Assembly (NCBI GenBank): GCA_033807695.1
Contig: CM066303.1
Span: 2,976,001 to 3,040,000, forward strand
Reading direction: 5' to 3'
Length of the DNA: 64,000 nucleotides
Source: Daedaleopsis sinensis
Taxonomy: Eukaryota > Basidiomycota > Agaricomycetes > Polyporales > Polyporaceae
Part shown: positions 1 to 12,508 of the stretch, one piece after another
How the letters are laid out: every line of letters starts with the position of its first letter
How positions within the stretch are numbered: the stretch's first letter is position 1
Made by a program: the position numbers and the translations under genes
Notes under the pieces: generated by a model
What the model saw: the letters and a program-made list of their open reading frames with translations, nothing else
Databases searched by the model: none
Told to the model about the DNA's origin: nothing

Positions 1-1307
1 AGCGAAGGTAAGGCAAGCGGTGTGAAAATACCTCACTGCGATTCGGTAAGTACTTCAAGTTGCTAAGTACCTATGATTGGACTCAAATGATATTATCCTG
101 CGGTAAGTGACTCAAAGCACAATCAGTGCACGAGTACTACTTAAGCTTGAAGCTATAATGGTGTCCCTACTGCCGAGTAACGTGTTCATATAGTTGTTAA
201 GTACATAAACTGCAGTTGCTATTCGGCTGGATCCACTACTATCATGCCCCCGGATGCAACACAACGCCTGTTGGGTTTCATTCCCCCCTCCGTGAACCCC
301 AGAACATATTTAAAATCAGATTAGGAGGTCTGTTGTATATGCTGAAGAAAAAAACGAGCGATTGTGCGGCCATTTATCAGTGAGTCGTGCTGAGTGTGCA
401 CAAATGGTCACTCCCTTGCTCGAGGAGCTCTCCAAAAGCTCCCTAATTTCGCTGAGAGTGCCTATAAAACCTCTAGACATGCTCCCGTTTTTTCCGATGC
501 GCTCTGATGACTAGAGCAAGGTAGGAAGAGGATTTGCATGTCCAGGCGCCCGTGTGTCGTATCTAGGGTCAGACCACGTTTTCTTCGCTATATCACTCGG
601 TCCTTCTCCGAGTCGGATTGCCTTCAAATTTCGTACAGCAGCTCATACAGGCACTAAGAAGGTGTGTCCAACGTTTGAGAGGAAACAGAAACAAGGGAGG
701 GGAGATACTCAAGTACTCAAGGGTAGCCCCAGGCTTGCCCCAGGCTGTGTCGTATCTGGGGGCACAATATATGTATTTAACTTAAGCTGTATTCACACTG
801 GGCGCCGCTGGCCGAGGGCGGGCAATAGCCCGCCTGAGGCGCGGCGCACCATAACGGAGTCCGTGCAGAGTCACTCCTGACTCGAGTCCTAACAGAGTTG
901 CCCCATTACCGTGGCAAGGGCACGGGAAGCTGCTAGTTGAAGAATATATGAGGGGGACGTGAATGACCCGGGGGTAAGATAGGCCTGCTCGTCTACAGAG
1001 GGGCCGGCCTATTAGATGGGGGATGTGTGGACTATACGTGGGGAACAGCACACAAAGTCAGGAACTGCTGCCATCATCAATATGGCGAAACATCTGTTTC
1101 ATGGAAAGGGCCTGGACAGCAATGAGAAGCATAGATAAATGTCTGTACGGCTTTTAGACTAGAGGAAAATATCCCTTGGTGTATAATCTACTGTTTTACA
1201 CGGATGCATTGCACTGTGGAACTGCAAATCTAAGAAACCCTTTATGTTGTGGATTCGGTTTCGGCCGTCCAACTAGCATGCCATACTGCCATCGTCAATC
1301 TACAATG
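1..1307. other. gene-poor left end
   Basis: I see no convincing gene. Short open frames occur on both strands around 550-1050, but they lack recognisable domains, introns or biased codon use. The stretch is ordinary mixed sequence up to the palindrome that starts at 1308. Confidence 0.5.
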
Positions 1308-2368
1308 CTCAGAGTCTGTCTGGCCAAAAATCATTGTCATGGGCTCCAGGACCTATCTGTGTCTAGCGTACTACGCCGTCTGTTCCGCACTTAACGTATT
1401 AAAGCTGTTCTCATAATGTTAGGCCCTTTGGGCTCAAAACACACATGCAGTCGGTTAGCGGGATTGGGCTCCACGATCAGCAGCATGGCACGGCTTGGAC
1501 GGCGGTTTTCGCGCGACCTCGAGATGTCGGTGTCCGACGTCACACTGACATAGAAGCTGACAACTCCGCTTGATGGCCAGAGGGAATTTGTCTGCCCCAC
1601 CTCAGCCGACTGTGTGTGTATTGTGGACGAAAGGAGCCTAGCGTTATGAGAACAGCTGGAACGACATTCACTGGCACGCAAGCACAACAGGCGAAGGTAA
1701 ATGCTCCGACTCGCAGCCAGACATACACGCATTGAAAAGGGCAAGAACATGCCAGTGTTCTCCTTCAGCCAACTGGGTGTAGCTCTGAACCTGAAGATGT
1801 GAATAATTCATAGTGGTGTAGTGTTATTAGCCATTAGAAGGGCTCAAAAGTGGTTTTTACGTCCACCTAATATTTCAGAATGAGATTCTTCTACAACGAC
1901 ACTCAGCTGGCTACAGAAGAACACTGGCATCTTGCCCTTTTCAATGCGTGTATGTCTGGCTGCGAGTCGGAGCATTTACCTTCGCCTGTTGTGCTTGCGT
2001 GCCAGTGAATGTCGTTCCAGCTGTTCTCATAACGCTAGGCTCCTTTCGTCCACAATACACACACAGTCGGCTGAGGTGGGGCAGACAAATTCCCTCTGGC
2101 CATCAAGCGGAGTTGTCAGCTTCTATGTCAGTGTGACGCCGGACACCGACATCTTGAGGTCGCGCGAAAACCGCCGTCCAAGCCGTGCCATGCTGCTGAT
2201 CGTGGAGCCCAATCCCGCTAACCGACTGCATGTGTGTTTTGAGCCCAAAGGGCCTAACATTATGAGAACAGCTTTAATACGTTAAGTGCGGAACAGACGG
2301 CGTAGTACGCTAGACACAGATAGGTTCTGGAGCCCATGACAATGATTTTTGGCCAGACAGACTCTGAG
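1308..2368. repeat. long inverted repeat (palindrome) with nested repeats
   Basis: Two arms of roughly 450-470 bp are near-perfect reverse complements: about 1308-1782 and about 1905-2368, with a loop of about 120 bp. The outer junction is sharp at CTCAGAGTCTGTCTGGCC. The inner end fades through an indel near AGAACACTGGCAT. Each arm is itself built from diverged inverted copies of a segment that begins GCTGTTCTCATAA and contains CACACAGTCGG, so the structure is nested. The same open frame appears in both arms (minus on the left, plus on the right) with only two residue differences, as expected of a copied non-coding or relic sequence. It could be a foldback element or a recent inverted duplication. 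Confidence 0.9.
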
Positions 2369-5300
2369 TGCAGACAGCTCATAGAGGCGGTCATGGTGGG
2401 CAGAGGCGGCGGACAGCAGTATCAGTAGTCGCGAATACCAAAAATCAAGCAGCAGGTCCGAGTCGCTGGCAATGTGATGCATGTGATGACCCACGCGGGA
2501 ACTAGTAGTTTGAGCCGACGGCCTGGATACTCTGACCTGTCATCTGGATATTTAATTCGCAGTTGCATTCACATTCAAGTTTTTTGGACAGTGAGGAGGA
2601 GGAGGAGGAGGGGCTTCGGCGAGCGTGGTAAAGCGCCTGAGACACTAGTCCCCTCGACTAGCGACGGGCCATACTCACCGCTTGCCACGACTCTCACTTA
2701 GAGAAGCATCCACGAGTAGGCTCGTCCCCACCGTTCGGGTCAATGAATGCCACAAGCCGTGATATAGGGACGTGTTCTGGTTCGCACTCCGCCATCACGT
2801 CCCGACAGACTGGGTTCGAGTCTAAGTGAGCAGCTGTGTCCGATGGTCGTTCGGGTGGATAACACATAATTATTGTGAGTTAGATCTGAAGTATATATAC
2901 TGTATGTACAACGCGCATTCGAAAGCGGAAAGGAGCGGAGGTTGTTAGTAAAGGAACTTATGCATGCCCATGGTCGTAATGTCGCCGGATAGGTAGAACT
3001 ACTGACAATGACGGACCGCAGCTCCGACGACATCCCAGGTAGTATAGCGAGGCCCGTCTTTTCCGTTGACGTTCAACTTGTTGTAGCGGATGACGTTGCA
3101 TTGTGGGTCGGAGAAGAGGTACAGCAGCATGTTCCACGATGTTGCGTCGCTGGGCTTCCTGTACAACTGTATCATGGAGTGCGTGAGGCACTGCGAGTCT
3201 GAAGCGTGAACCGGCTTGAGGAAGCCGTAGAGGGGCGCAGAGCTAGGCCTGGCATCAAACGTTGGTGTCTGCATGCCGTGACACTACTAAAGGTCAGAGC
3301 TCCGATGGTGACGTGAGGGACGTCAGCCCGAAGAGGGCACGGATAGAATGGACGAAGGGGGGCGGCGAAGTCCAGTCGGCGCCGAGCGGCAGCGGGAGAC
3401 TGCAAGATGACTGTGCATGAACGGTGCTCTCCTTGCGATCCGCATTCCACGTGGGACGCTTCAGCTTGCCAGAAATGTTCGAGCGCAAGCATCTCGCTTA
3501 CATTGTGTTATTATGATCGGTCTTGGATGATGTCTTGCATGCGATGCGCTGCGTATACACTGTTGTCGGACCTGGTTATGAACGACGTTCAGTATCGGAA
3601 GGTTGCTTATTACCACCACTGATAGTGTTGCAAGAGTCCAAGACAGTTATCGGGATGTCTGTTGACGCGAATATGAAGACGACAAGTGCACCGAATGACG
3701 TAGCTCTCGCTATATAGATAGTTGCGATCGACTCAGAGACCGGCGTCGCGCTGCACGGTAAGTGGAAGAGGGAGTCGGACGCCAACGTGAGTGCCTTGTC
3801 GCTTCCTAGGCGCGATATAGGCGAATAAATGTTCGAGAAATTGAGGTTGCTGACAGGTTACCCTACACGTGAAGCAGGTGCATAGGTACAGAGCATATGT
3901 CGAGGGCTGTTATGGTGGTGTGACGGTCGGACCTGGAAAGAGGGAGAGAGGGGATAGAGCGCAGGACTCACACGCACCTTAGACGGACGGGGATGAGGAT
4001 GGGCCGTCGCGCTAGTGGGCAATGATGCTGCGAACGAGGTGCGCAGTCGGCGTCGAGTTGTCCGTTACGATGTCTACAAAGACATCAGCCAATTCAACAT
4101 AGACATGCTTGAGACGTTGAGACGCAGTTGTGTCGTAGAGTCAGACAAGAAGTCTGTTTTGATGCTGCTGGTACGAGGTGATTCTAATGAGCGATATGTA
4201 TCAGTAATAATGTGGACATGCCTTGTTCGGAGTTCCACTACAAGCATCATCGCGAGCGAAAGTATATCAGCATGATGATCCTATGGTGCTTGTGCGGGAT
4301 GCCACACGCGGTGATTCCAACGATGTCCTGGTCGTAGAAGTAATTTAAGGCTGTGCGATTGAACGACTCCAGCGACAGATGAGCGAGAGACAGTGATTGT
4401 CAGCGGTGGTAGGTAGACTCAGTGGTGAACGGAGGAGAGATAATGAGTTTGGGGAGGATAACGTAGAGGAGCAAGCAACGGAGGATCAGGCGTGCGTGAA
4501 TACGGAACAGAATAAACAACTGCAAATAAGACGATTGACGACTCTAGTACTAGTGCTAGAACCTGTTGGCAGGCACGCTGCGGATGCCAGTTGCCACGCA
4601 CGAGTGGGGCATGATCGTCGCATTTCATGCTGGTACTCGGTACTGGGGACTCGCTGGAGATAGTCTACTGTTAGTGTAAAGCTTCTGGACTGCAATCAGC
4701 AGTACACGGACCTGTTGATCCGCCACTGGTGGGCAAAGTTGATGTACTTGTAGTGGTTGAAACCTATGTATATCTGTCATCGCTGTTCGCGAACACTGGT
4801 TGCCTGTGCAAGTGAACGTGGCCTGCCGTCGAGTCCGGTTCTTAGCTGCAGAGTGATAAGCGACGGACGTGTGGAGGAAGGACTCAGTGCGAGCCTTACC
4901 CGGAGCGGTCGCGGAGGAATAGAACTACCGGTCGGAACTGTAGTGAGCGGCCACAGTTGGAAGGGCGGTTTCCTCCCTCATGTTAAGTTTACGGTGACGA
5001 TACATGATGAGGGATATAGTAATCAACTCGGCCGGCGGAGTATACGAACACGAAAGGAACTTCACGTTGGTACATTATTGATACGGTGCCTCAAGTACAG
5101 AAAGTACAGACTCGGTGACAACAGGCTTTGTTCGAGAGGTACAGGACACAAGTAGACAAGAAGGAGGGAAAGGAGTTCCGTGCTGACAGACCAAATAAAC
5201 TATTTGGGCTGATCAGGATTGACGGAGCAATGATGACGGATAGAGAACGTTCGGAAAGATTTCGACAACGCAGATCACCCACTACGGTCGGGATACCACA

Positions 5301-5422
5301 ATTCAAGGGAAAAACATCGTAAGTATACAGAGCTGCATGGAAAGGCATCGTGTCAGAGCGACGCGGAAAATACTCGTATGCAAGAATGAGCGCAGGACGC
5401 AGGTCGAACGGTGTCACTAGGT
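2369..5422. other. mostly unassigned sequence
   Basis: Apart from the weak minus-strand candidate at 2740-3785, I see no gene here. A short GAG/GGA-rich stretch lies near 2590-2612. A plus-strand open frame of 132 codons at 4757-5155 has no recognisable motif and I do not accept it as a gene. Confidence 0.4.
2740..3785 (-). CDS. possible multi-exon hypothetical gene
   Basis: Several minus-strand open segments could be spliced together: about 3785-3615 (hydrophobic run around TSFGALVVFIFASTDIP), 3488-3297, and 3274-2999. The last reads like real coding sequence, with little low complexity and mixed hydrophobic and polar residues. Plausible splice signals (GTAATA, GTAAGC donors and CAG acceptors) lie between them. 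I recognise no family and could not settle the phase of every join. It may be a diverged gene or chance open frames. Confidence 0.2.
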
Positions 5423-8400
5423 CTAAGCATCACAACCACAACACATCGCGTGAACGTCTTCGGCGAGAAGGGGCAGGTCGGTATACATCCCCGTTCCCCC
5501 AGCCGAAGGTGGGAGATCCCCCATCAGGACACTGGAAAGCGGAGCACGCGTCTGAGCAAGTAGCGGGAGATGCTCGGTGAGGTGCGACATGCCCAACATG
5601 TGATCTTCGACCGAGATCTGTCCATCACCGCTACCAGACAGACCAATGGATCCAGGTGGCCCAGGAAGGGAGTGGTCGTACGCATCATCTTGAATCGCGG
5701 ACGTGACCTGCGTGTCCGGGTTGCTGGGAAACTGGACGTCGACACGGGCCATCGGGGAATCCGCGGTAGCGTCAGTGTGACCAGTAGGCAACTGAGCGTG
5801 AGTGTCGAAGAGTTGCGGGGCATCGCCGGCCAACGCGGTACCCCTTTCGTCCGGTTGACTAGTAACGGCATCGACTGCAGGCGCGACAGATACGATGGCA
5901 GCCGATAAGCTCGATCCTTGTGACACAGCAACAGCGCCGGCACCAGGTACACCGAAAGGAAGCGCGAACGTTGGGGCCCTGGTCCGCAGGTAGTACATCC
6001 CGGTTTTTAAGCCACGCTCCCAGGCATGAATTTGCAAGTTCCGCTACAACAGCACGTCAGAGGGCACTGCAGCAGAGAAACGGGTGAGAATACGCACCAA
6101 CACGCTAGTGGTCGGGTGAGCAACGTGAAGTGTCATACTCTGACTTTGGTCGATATAAGGGCCGCGATCGGCCGCCATATCGACCACGTCGACGGGATCG
6201 ATCTCCCATGCCGTGCGGTACACCTCCTTCATGAAATGGGGGACGGTGCTGATGCCCGCAACGGACCCTAAAACACCACCGTATCAGTAATAGCTAAGGA
6301 GCACAGGAACGGAATAGTCACCATGATTCCTCACGATGGACGTGCGCAACTCCTCCGACCACAGTCCAGCGTTGACTAAATCGCGTACAAGCCAAGGACA
6401 CCACTGAACATAATCACCACTGAAGACTCGTCGATTCGTAACGTTGCTGAGTGGCAGAAGCGTCAAAGAGGGCGAGTAGCGTAGGGACGGCAAACAGCCG
6501 TACCTGGTGGGGACCTCGGTGCCCTCATAGTTTCCGAGAACGCATGCAGTAGATGCGGTAGGCATTTGGGCCGTGACCATCGCGTTCCTGAGCCCGAATT
6601 TCCCGATCCGCTCGCGAAGCACTTGCCAGTCGTAGAGGTTGGAGGGTGTGACGCCCCACATGACGTCCTGGGTCACACCCATGGATGCAGGAGAGCCGAT
6701 CCAGGTGGGGTGCGGTCCCCGTACGTAGGCGAGCTCGCAGCTGGCCTCCAAGGCCGCGTGGTAGACGGTCTCGAACACCAACTTGTTGAACCACCTGGCC
6801 TCGGGGGAGTGGAAGGGAAAGCGACGCGCGCGCAGACAGTCCACGAACCCCTGGGTCCCGATGCCTATCGAGCGCGATCGCATGGCGGACTGCCTCGTCA
6901 GTTGGTCGGGATATTCTCCCAAGTCGATGAAGGTGTCAGTGTTCTTCACAGCAAGCTTCACCGTGGCATGGAGTTCCTCGAAATTGAACGTGTTGTCTGT
7001 GTTGATGAATCGAGGAAGTGCCACGGATGCCAGAGTGCAAACGGCGGGTTCGCGCTCAGAACAAAACTGGACGATTTCGGTGCATAGATTAGAAGAGCGG
7101 ATCATCCCGAGGTGGCTCTGATTGTTCTTGTCTGGAGGAAGAACAGTCAGGAACGAATAACGGAACAACACCGGATGGAAACATAACAAACAATTCATGG
7201 CGTCTAGATACATGATGAAAGGCGTGCCTGTCTCCCGTTGGACATCACAGATTTGGCCGAACAAGATTGACGCATCGACGGTCTGTCGAGGGATATCGCT
7301 AAGTTCGTACGCCTCATACTTCTTCGTAAAGTCTTCCCCGTAAAGATCGAGGAGGTCGGGAACATCGGCGGGGTCAAAAAGGGACCAGTTCTGTCCAGTC
7401 TTCAGTCGGAGCATACTGGTAATATCTCGTGAGAAGAGTACGCGTATACTTGAACCTAGTACTTACAATACATCCGGGATGACGAGACCAAGAAAGACAT
7501 GCTTCATCCGCATCCCAGGGCGGGCGGTTCTGCAAGGGATGACTACCCTCACGTCGTAGTGCCAGATAGCCAGGTACGCGGTAGTCGCGCACGGGCGCCG
7601 CAAACCGCCTTCCGACAAGAAGGACGCGTGGCTCTCCAGCACACGTAAGAGAGCAAGAACGCCAGGTTGAGAGTGAGGGAATGACCTGAAATGCGGCGTA
7701 AGCATAGTACCAAAGGCGTAGACTTGCCACATACCTCCGTGCAGGGACGGCCGAGAGCGATATTCCTACGCTGCCCTCTGATTTCCACAGTGCATCAACG
7801 TCAGCGACTCCTCGAAGAATCAAGTCGATAGTCGCGGCATCGGGTTGAAAGATAAAACAAGACGAGTAGTGCGGCTTCAAGGTACCCGCGTTGTACAGAA
7901 CAGGGGTGGCATGCGTATATAAGCCCCGGGACAACACATCGTAAGTCTCCAGAACGCGAGCTAGATGAACGCCATGAATGGAGATGGCAACGCGCATGTA
8001 CATGAACTGAGGGCGCTCGGCCGGAATCCCGTCGTCATCTGCGAGATACCTGTGTATCATAGTCCCGATGCTCAAACTTGTGACAGTAAGTTAGGGACCG
8101 CCCTACGCGTAGCGGAAGAAGTGCTTACAAGGAGAGATCAAAGTCCCTGGCGTGTACAAGTGCGGCGTCTAGCTGGTCGCCGTGTGCAGCAACAGCCTGA
8201 ATGAGGTGAGGGTGCAGGTGGAGCGCGATTGCTAAACCGACGTCTATAAGTACGCGGGATGTGCAGCACGCGAAACGGAGTACGGACCATTCGCATTTAC
8301 CCAGTTCACAAAGGACCCATCGACCGTCTTGTGAATGAGGGTGACCACGATGCGCGCGGCGAGCCTGCTGTAATCCGGGTGCTTGCTGCTGTACGTAGCG

Positions 8401-8997
8401 ACGGTTCTAGCGGTATGCATCTGGTGATAACTGAGCGGAATGGCAATGTCACTGTCCAGCGCAGACCGACCTGTAGCTCCCTGGTCGTCATCTGCTGACC
8501 AATTCCGGCGACGACGGACTCCGTAACGCTAGAGTATCCGGAAGGTCAGGAGACGCTGTGACGTTTAGTAAGAAAGGTCATACACTGCGAGGTCCAGAAA
8601 CGTCATGTTCAGATCCCACGAGAGCTACGACACGACATGAGGAAGGACAAAATATGGCACAAGAAGCCGCGCAACGGGTACTTACTGTCTTGAGCGTGTG
8701 CAATAACTAGGAGAGTGACCGTGAGTAAGCAAATGAATGCGATTCCAGCAGACTTGCCGACCTTCAGAACTCGGAACGTTTGTAGCGTCCTTCGAAGAAT
8801 CAGATGTGAGATTCTCCTCTATGAAGGGGAACCCAACTCACCCATCTGCGAAGAATAGGTTCAACAAGACGTTACAATCAGTGCATAAACGTGAACTCAC
8901 CTGGCTTCACGACATAAGACTTAGGAAACACCTCGTCAAGTGCGCACGAGCTGCTGGTAGGAGAATCTGGGGGAACATCGATGGTAGTAGTTGACAT
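5423..8997 (-). CDS. ribonucleoside-diphosphate reductase large subunit (class Ia R1), multi-exon
   Basis: R1 reduces ribonucleotides to deoxyribonucleotides in the cytosol, together with R2. Exons that join in frame are 8471-8528, an exon ending at 8420, 8129-8243, 7735-8076, 7467-7685, 6322-7415, 6098-6267 and 5423-6043. The introns between the last six are 49-54 bp. An upstream exon near 8590-8630 encodes LSWDLNM, matching the end of the first ATP-cone helix. Conserved points are KHPDY of the ATP cone, RDFD, AERPQFMYMRV, the active-site cysteine in HYSSCF, SSNLCTEI (Asn/Cys/Glu radical site), CTLASVAL, SPAS and PMPTASTA. The C-terminal radical-transfer tyrosine pair is in KTGMYYLRT. The tail after it is unusually long (about 185 residues, low complexity) but ends in a Cys-rich MCCGCDA, as expected for the shuttle cysteines. 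The sequence diverges from standard fungal R1 around the dimer/loop region near 7500-7690. The exons encoding the first ~25 residues are unresolved; an ATG at 8997 followed by SYVVKP is a candidate start. One join near 8244-8290 needs a non-standard GTCCGT donor. Confidence 0.9.
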
Positions 8998-10069
8998 GGT
9001 AACGAGGAGAAGCGGATTCGTGAGGCGCGGTGCGTGGTGCGACCTGACCGTGTCGGATGGCACACAATTTATACGGTGTCGCGCAGCTTTGGCCAACTTC
9101 TCTACGACGTTTCTCCAGGCTGCGCATCGTGTGAGCCGAAAAGTGCGGGTCAATGTCAGAGCAATGTGCCCGCAATGAGAGAGAAGGCAGCGGAGAGGTA
9201 GTCGCAGCGCGTCCCGTTCACGATAACCGGGGGAAGGTAGGGAGCAGAGCCGCACAGCAAAGAACTAGTACACTGACCGATTCGGGACGGGGTAGTACGT
9301 GCAGCCTCAGCATATACGGATCTCTTAGCGATTCTACCAGTACTCTTCCCGAATTAGTTCACGAATTGGGTATAGGTACTAGACATTCGAGAAGGCCATA
9401 GCACTCGCTATATTGCACATATCACGAGATAATCTAGACAAGCCTCTTTCTTCGCGGTAGCGAAATCGCACGGAATGGCATTCTCAAGTTGGGATGCAGG
9501 TCGCTGAAAAGGCTTGAATGGCATTGTAGCAACAGGTCAGTGTGGGATTACAGTCTCGCAATGGTCCCTGTGGAACGCAATCTGCATGAAGTGACGTGTG
9601 CATGAATAAGTGCACTCATGACACGTGGGGATGCGTAGTCAGATCGTACGTCGTGATGGTAGAACAGGTGCTGTACAGGTCGGAGCGAGCAGTTAGACAA
9701 AGACCGCTGCATTTAGGGTGTAACGCACCGGATTGCGGGAGTGATTGATAAACTGTACAGACAGGTAATATGTCAGATCTGGTCGGAGCTAGTGTAAGCC
9801 CTGACAAACCAGAGCATGAGTATGATCAACTGCGGATGGAACTCATCGTGCTGTGTAGTGGGACGCGTCAGGACTACAATGAAATCGAGACTAGGCGACA
9901 GCTGATGCGGGTGTTCTCTGTCAGGTCGACTGACTCCGCGTTGGGCTCCCATAGCACGACGGCAACTCGGATGAACCAGGAACGTCCTTGATTGGTCTGA
10001 GCAGCGGACAACAGAATCGTGGTACTCGAGGACCTAAGTTACTGACAATTGTCTGTCATTGTCTGTCAG
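8998..10069. other. intergenic, nothing recognised
   Basis: No domain-bearing frame is visible. It holds the upstream region of R1 (minus) and probably the unresolved first exon and promoter of the plus-strand gene that follows. Confidence 0.4.
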
Positions 10070-11745
10070 ACTGAGTTGATATATAAATACGCTGAAGTTA
10101 CCGGTATTCTCCAGTACCTCGACTTCTCCCACCAGCTCATGTCTACCGTCGTCCAGGAAGCAGTGAAGGTGTGGAAACGACGTGGCTTGCGAAACGACGA
10201 TCTTCCGCTAGAGATCGCCTGCAAAACCATCGGAACGACGAAGCAAATGTTCGAAGCAAGACGCGTCAGTCGTGTCGAATGGGCTGTGAGTACATGTACC
10301 ACCGGCGTCGTATAGCAAACACTAAGCTTTCATTGATTAGATGTGCCGAGCTTCCACGAACATACCCGCTGTTTTCAGCTATGCGACTCTCTTTGCGAAC
10401 AGTGACCCCGAGGAGACAGGGAATCTCGTCTCCAACGAAAACGAAACGGAGTCGGTCACCGATCCGCAGAGGGCGTGAGTTGGTCGAAATGCTTTCAGAG
10501 GCCCAATCTTGACGTGATGACATTGCAGCTGTCACTACGCTAGCTGGCGATGCAACTACTCTTACGCCTTCGACACGAGCAACGACGTTGGCCTGTTCGA
10601 AGCACAGTCTGTAAGTCAGACGGCACTATATGAAGGGCCCATACTGACCGAAAATAGGCTATTGACAAGTACATGGAGGGCGTCGAAGGGTTCAACTCCG
10701 TAGATCCCAAGGAGAGGCGGTCATGGCAGTCGGGAGCTCCAGGAACCGCTACGCAGCGATTCTGGATGCGTACTCCTATGTTCCTCCGTGTCGATGAGAA
10801 CAAGCCGAAGCAAGCACCTGCTGCCCATCTACACCAGCTGGTGAAGGATGCCGACAGGCGGTCCAGGCTCTACCGTGCCAATCCTGCTCGTCCCAGTGTA
10901 CTTGCCCTTGAAGAGGGTGTTTTGAAGAAGATCGCGGACTGCAAGCCCGGCTACCTCGTGCGAGGGGACGCGGTGGCCATTTCGTTCACCATCTCCTACA
11001 TTGTTGGAAAGGCCGACTGGTACGCGACATTCGTTTTGATCGATGTCGTCCGAGTCGCTCGTGACACTCCGACCACCTTCGACGTCGGCGAGGCTCTCGA
11101 TGCTGTTGAGCTTGAGGACGTCGAAAGGAGTGCGCTTCGTGATGGTGACAAACTCGGCGGTCAGTGTCTATATTAATGCACAGAGCTTCAGTTGACATAC
11201 GTCATTGCAGAGGACAGTTCACCGGACGAGACAGATGCCCGATCGTCCGCAAGGGCTAAGCATTCAGGAAAGGGTAAACGTCGAGCGACTAGCAACGAGT
11301 TGGAGCCGATCACAATGCCCCCTGCCAAGGCCGTGAAAGAAGAAGTGTGGTTCCCTATTGGTGAGTCGTCGATCCGTCGCGACCATGCTACTCGTGCTCA
11401 CCATTGCGGTCGGCACCCGCAGCTGATCGCGAGAAGGGAAAGAATCCGTACGGTGACATGTCCGAGGGAGCGTCCTCCTCTTTCCGTAACGAGGTTATCG
11501 TGCTTGACGGCGAAGACACGGTCACGGCTGCAGGTTCCTCCCAGTCCTCGTCGATGTCCACGGTGTCCACGGTTTCGTCGGTAACCGACAGCTCGATCTC
11601 TAGCGTGGAAGAGAACCGCAAGGTTGAACATCCTGCACAGCGGGATGTCGCGGCGGTGGCGGTCGAACCGGGCGCGGGAACATTCGACGATGACAAGGTT
11701 GATACGGGAAGTCCGGTCCGCAAGAGAGCCCGAACGAAGAAGTAG
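10070..11745 (+). CDS. unrecognised nuclear-looking protein, seven exons
   Basis: The exon chain is clean and every phase closes: 10070-10284, 10341-10474, 10529-10610, 10658-11159, 11211-11360 and 11423-11745, plus an unresolved first exon before the acceptor at 10069. Introns are about 47-62 bp with GTGAGT, GTAAGT or GTCAGT donors. The central 160 residues look globular: YMEGVEGFNS, GTATQRFWMRTPMFLRVDE, then an alternating beta-like stretch around GDAVAISFTISYIVGKADWY. The C-terminal ~170 residues are disordered, rich in Ser, Thr, Glu and Asp, and end in KRARTKK, a likely nuclear localisation signal. I do not recognise the family. Unspliced, the frame breaks repeatedly, so the introns are real. 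A transcription regulator or chromatin protein is possible, but nothing seen proves it. Confidence 0.75.
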
Positions 11746-12508
11746 ATGGTTAGAGTGCGTTGTGTTCGACGCAGGAGCGATGGAAGCTCGAGTGGTTTGC
11801 TAGCGGTCCAAGAATATCTATGTCCGACGGCTATTGATAGGCGGGCGGTCGTTGTTGCATGGAGACGGAGCGGGAATCGCGGTGCGGGCGGATAAGTGGC
11901 TGACGTTGTGTGGTCGGGTGTGGAATTATGTATGATAGAATGCTCCTGGTGTATGTTCTGTTTCGACTATGGAGTGTGTTGCGTACCCTCTCTCACCAGT
12001 GATTTCACCCGTTTTCCAGGGGCCGTGTCACTGTGCTCCGCGATGCTGCTTAGACGAAGTGTGAGGTGCTCAAGTAAAATCGTAGAGCATGACTTACTCG
12101 GTAATGCCGCTCGCTTTAGTAGAGGATATGTGGTAGACGTGACATAGTAAATGAAACTGTATAAGAGGCCCAGTGCGGTTCTGGACGGAGCGCACTGTGC
12201 CACGTAAACTGTGAGTATAGTTCTTAAAGTTCAGAGTAGCAAGAGGCGTAGAGGAGATAGTGTTTGCATGGATATGGACTATTACCTACGCCGCGAGATG
12301 TGCCAAGCATATCTTTGGTTGAGCTGAACTACAGATTGTTCGACGAAGGGTGGGAGTTACATGATCGAAGGTACCGTGGGCCAGAAGACCACGGAGATGA
12401 AAGGATTTCACGATAGTGAATGGGGTGGCTCTGAAGTTCATGTTGGCTAAGATAGTTAATACTGGTAAGTAAGCTCACGCGTTGGTTGCGAGATCGTGAG
12501 GCAAAGGA
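11746..12508. other. intergenic, nothing recognised
   Basis: No supported gene, repeat or RNA was seen between the stop of the seven-exon gene and the left inverted repeat of the next element. Confidence 0.4.

Noticed and set aside
1391..2285. Two matching open frames as a gene pair
   Set aside because: They are the two arms of a palindrome, and the alternative frame is equally open, so coding is not supported.
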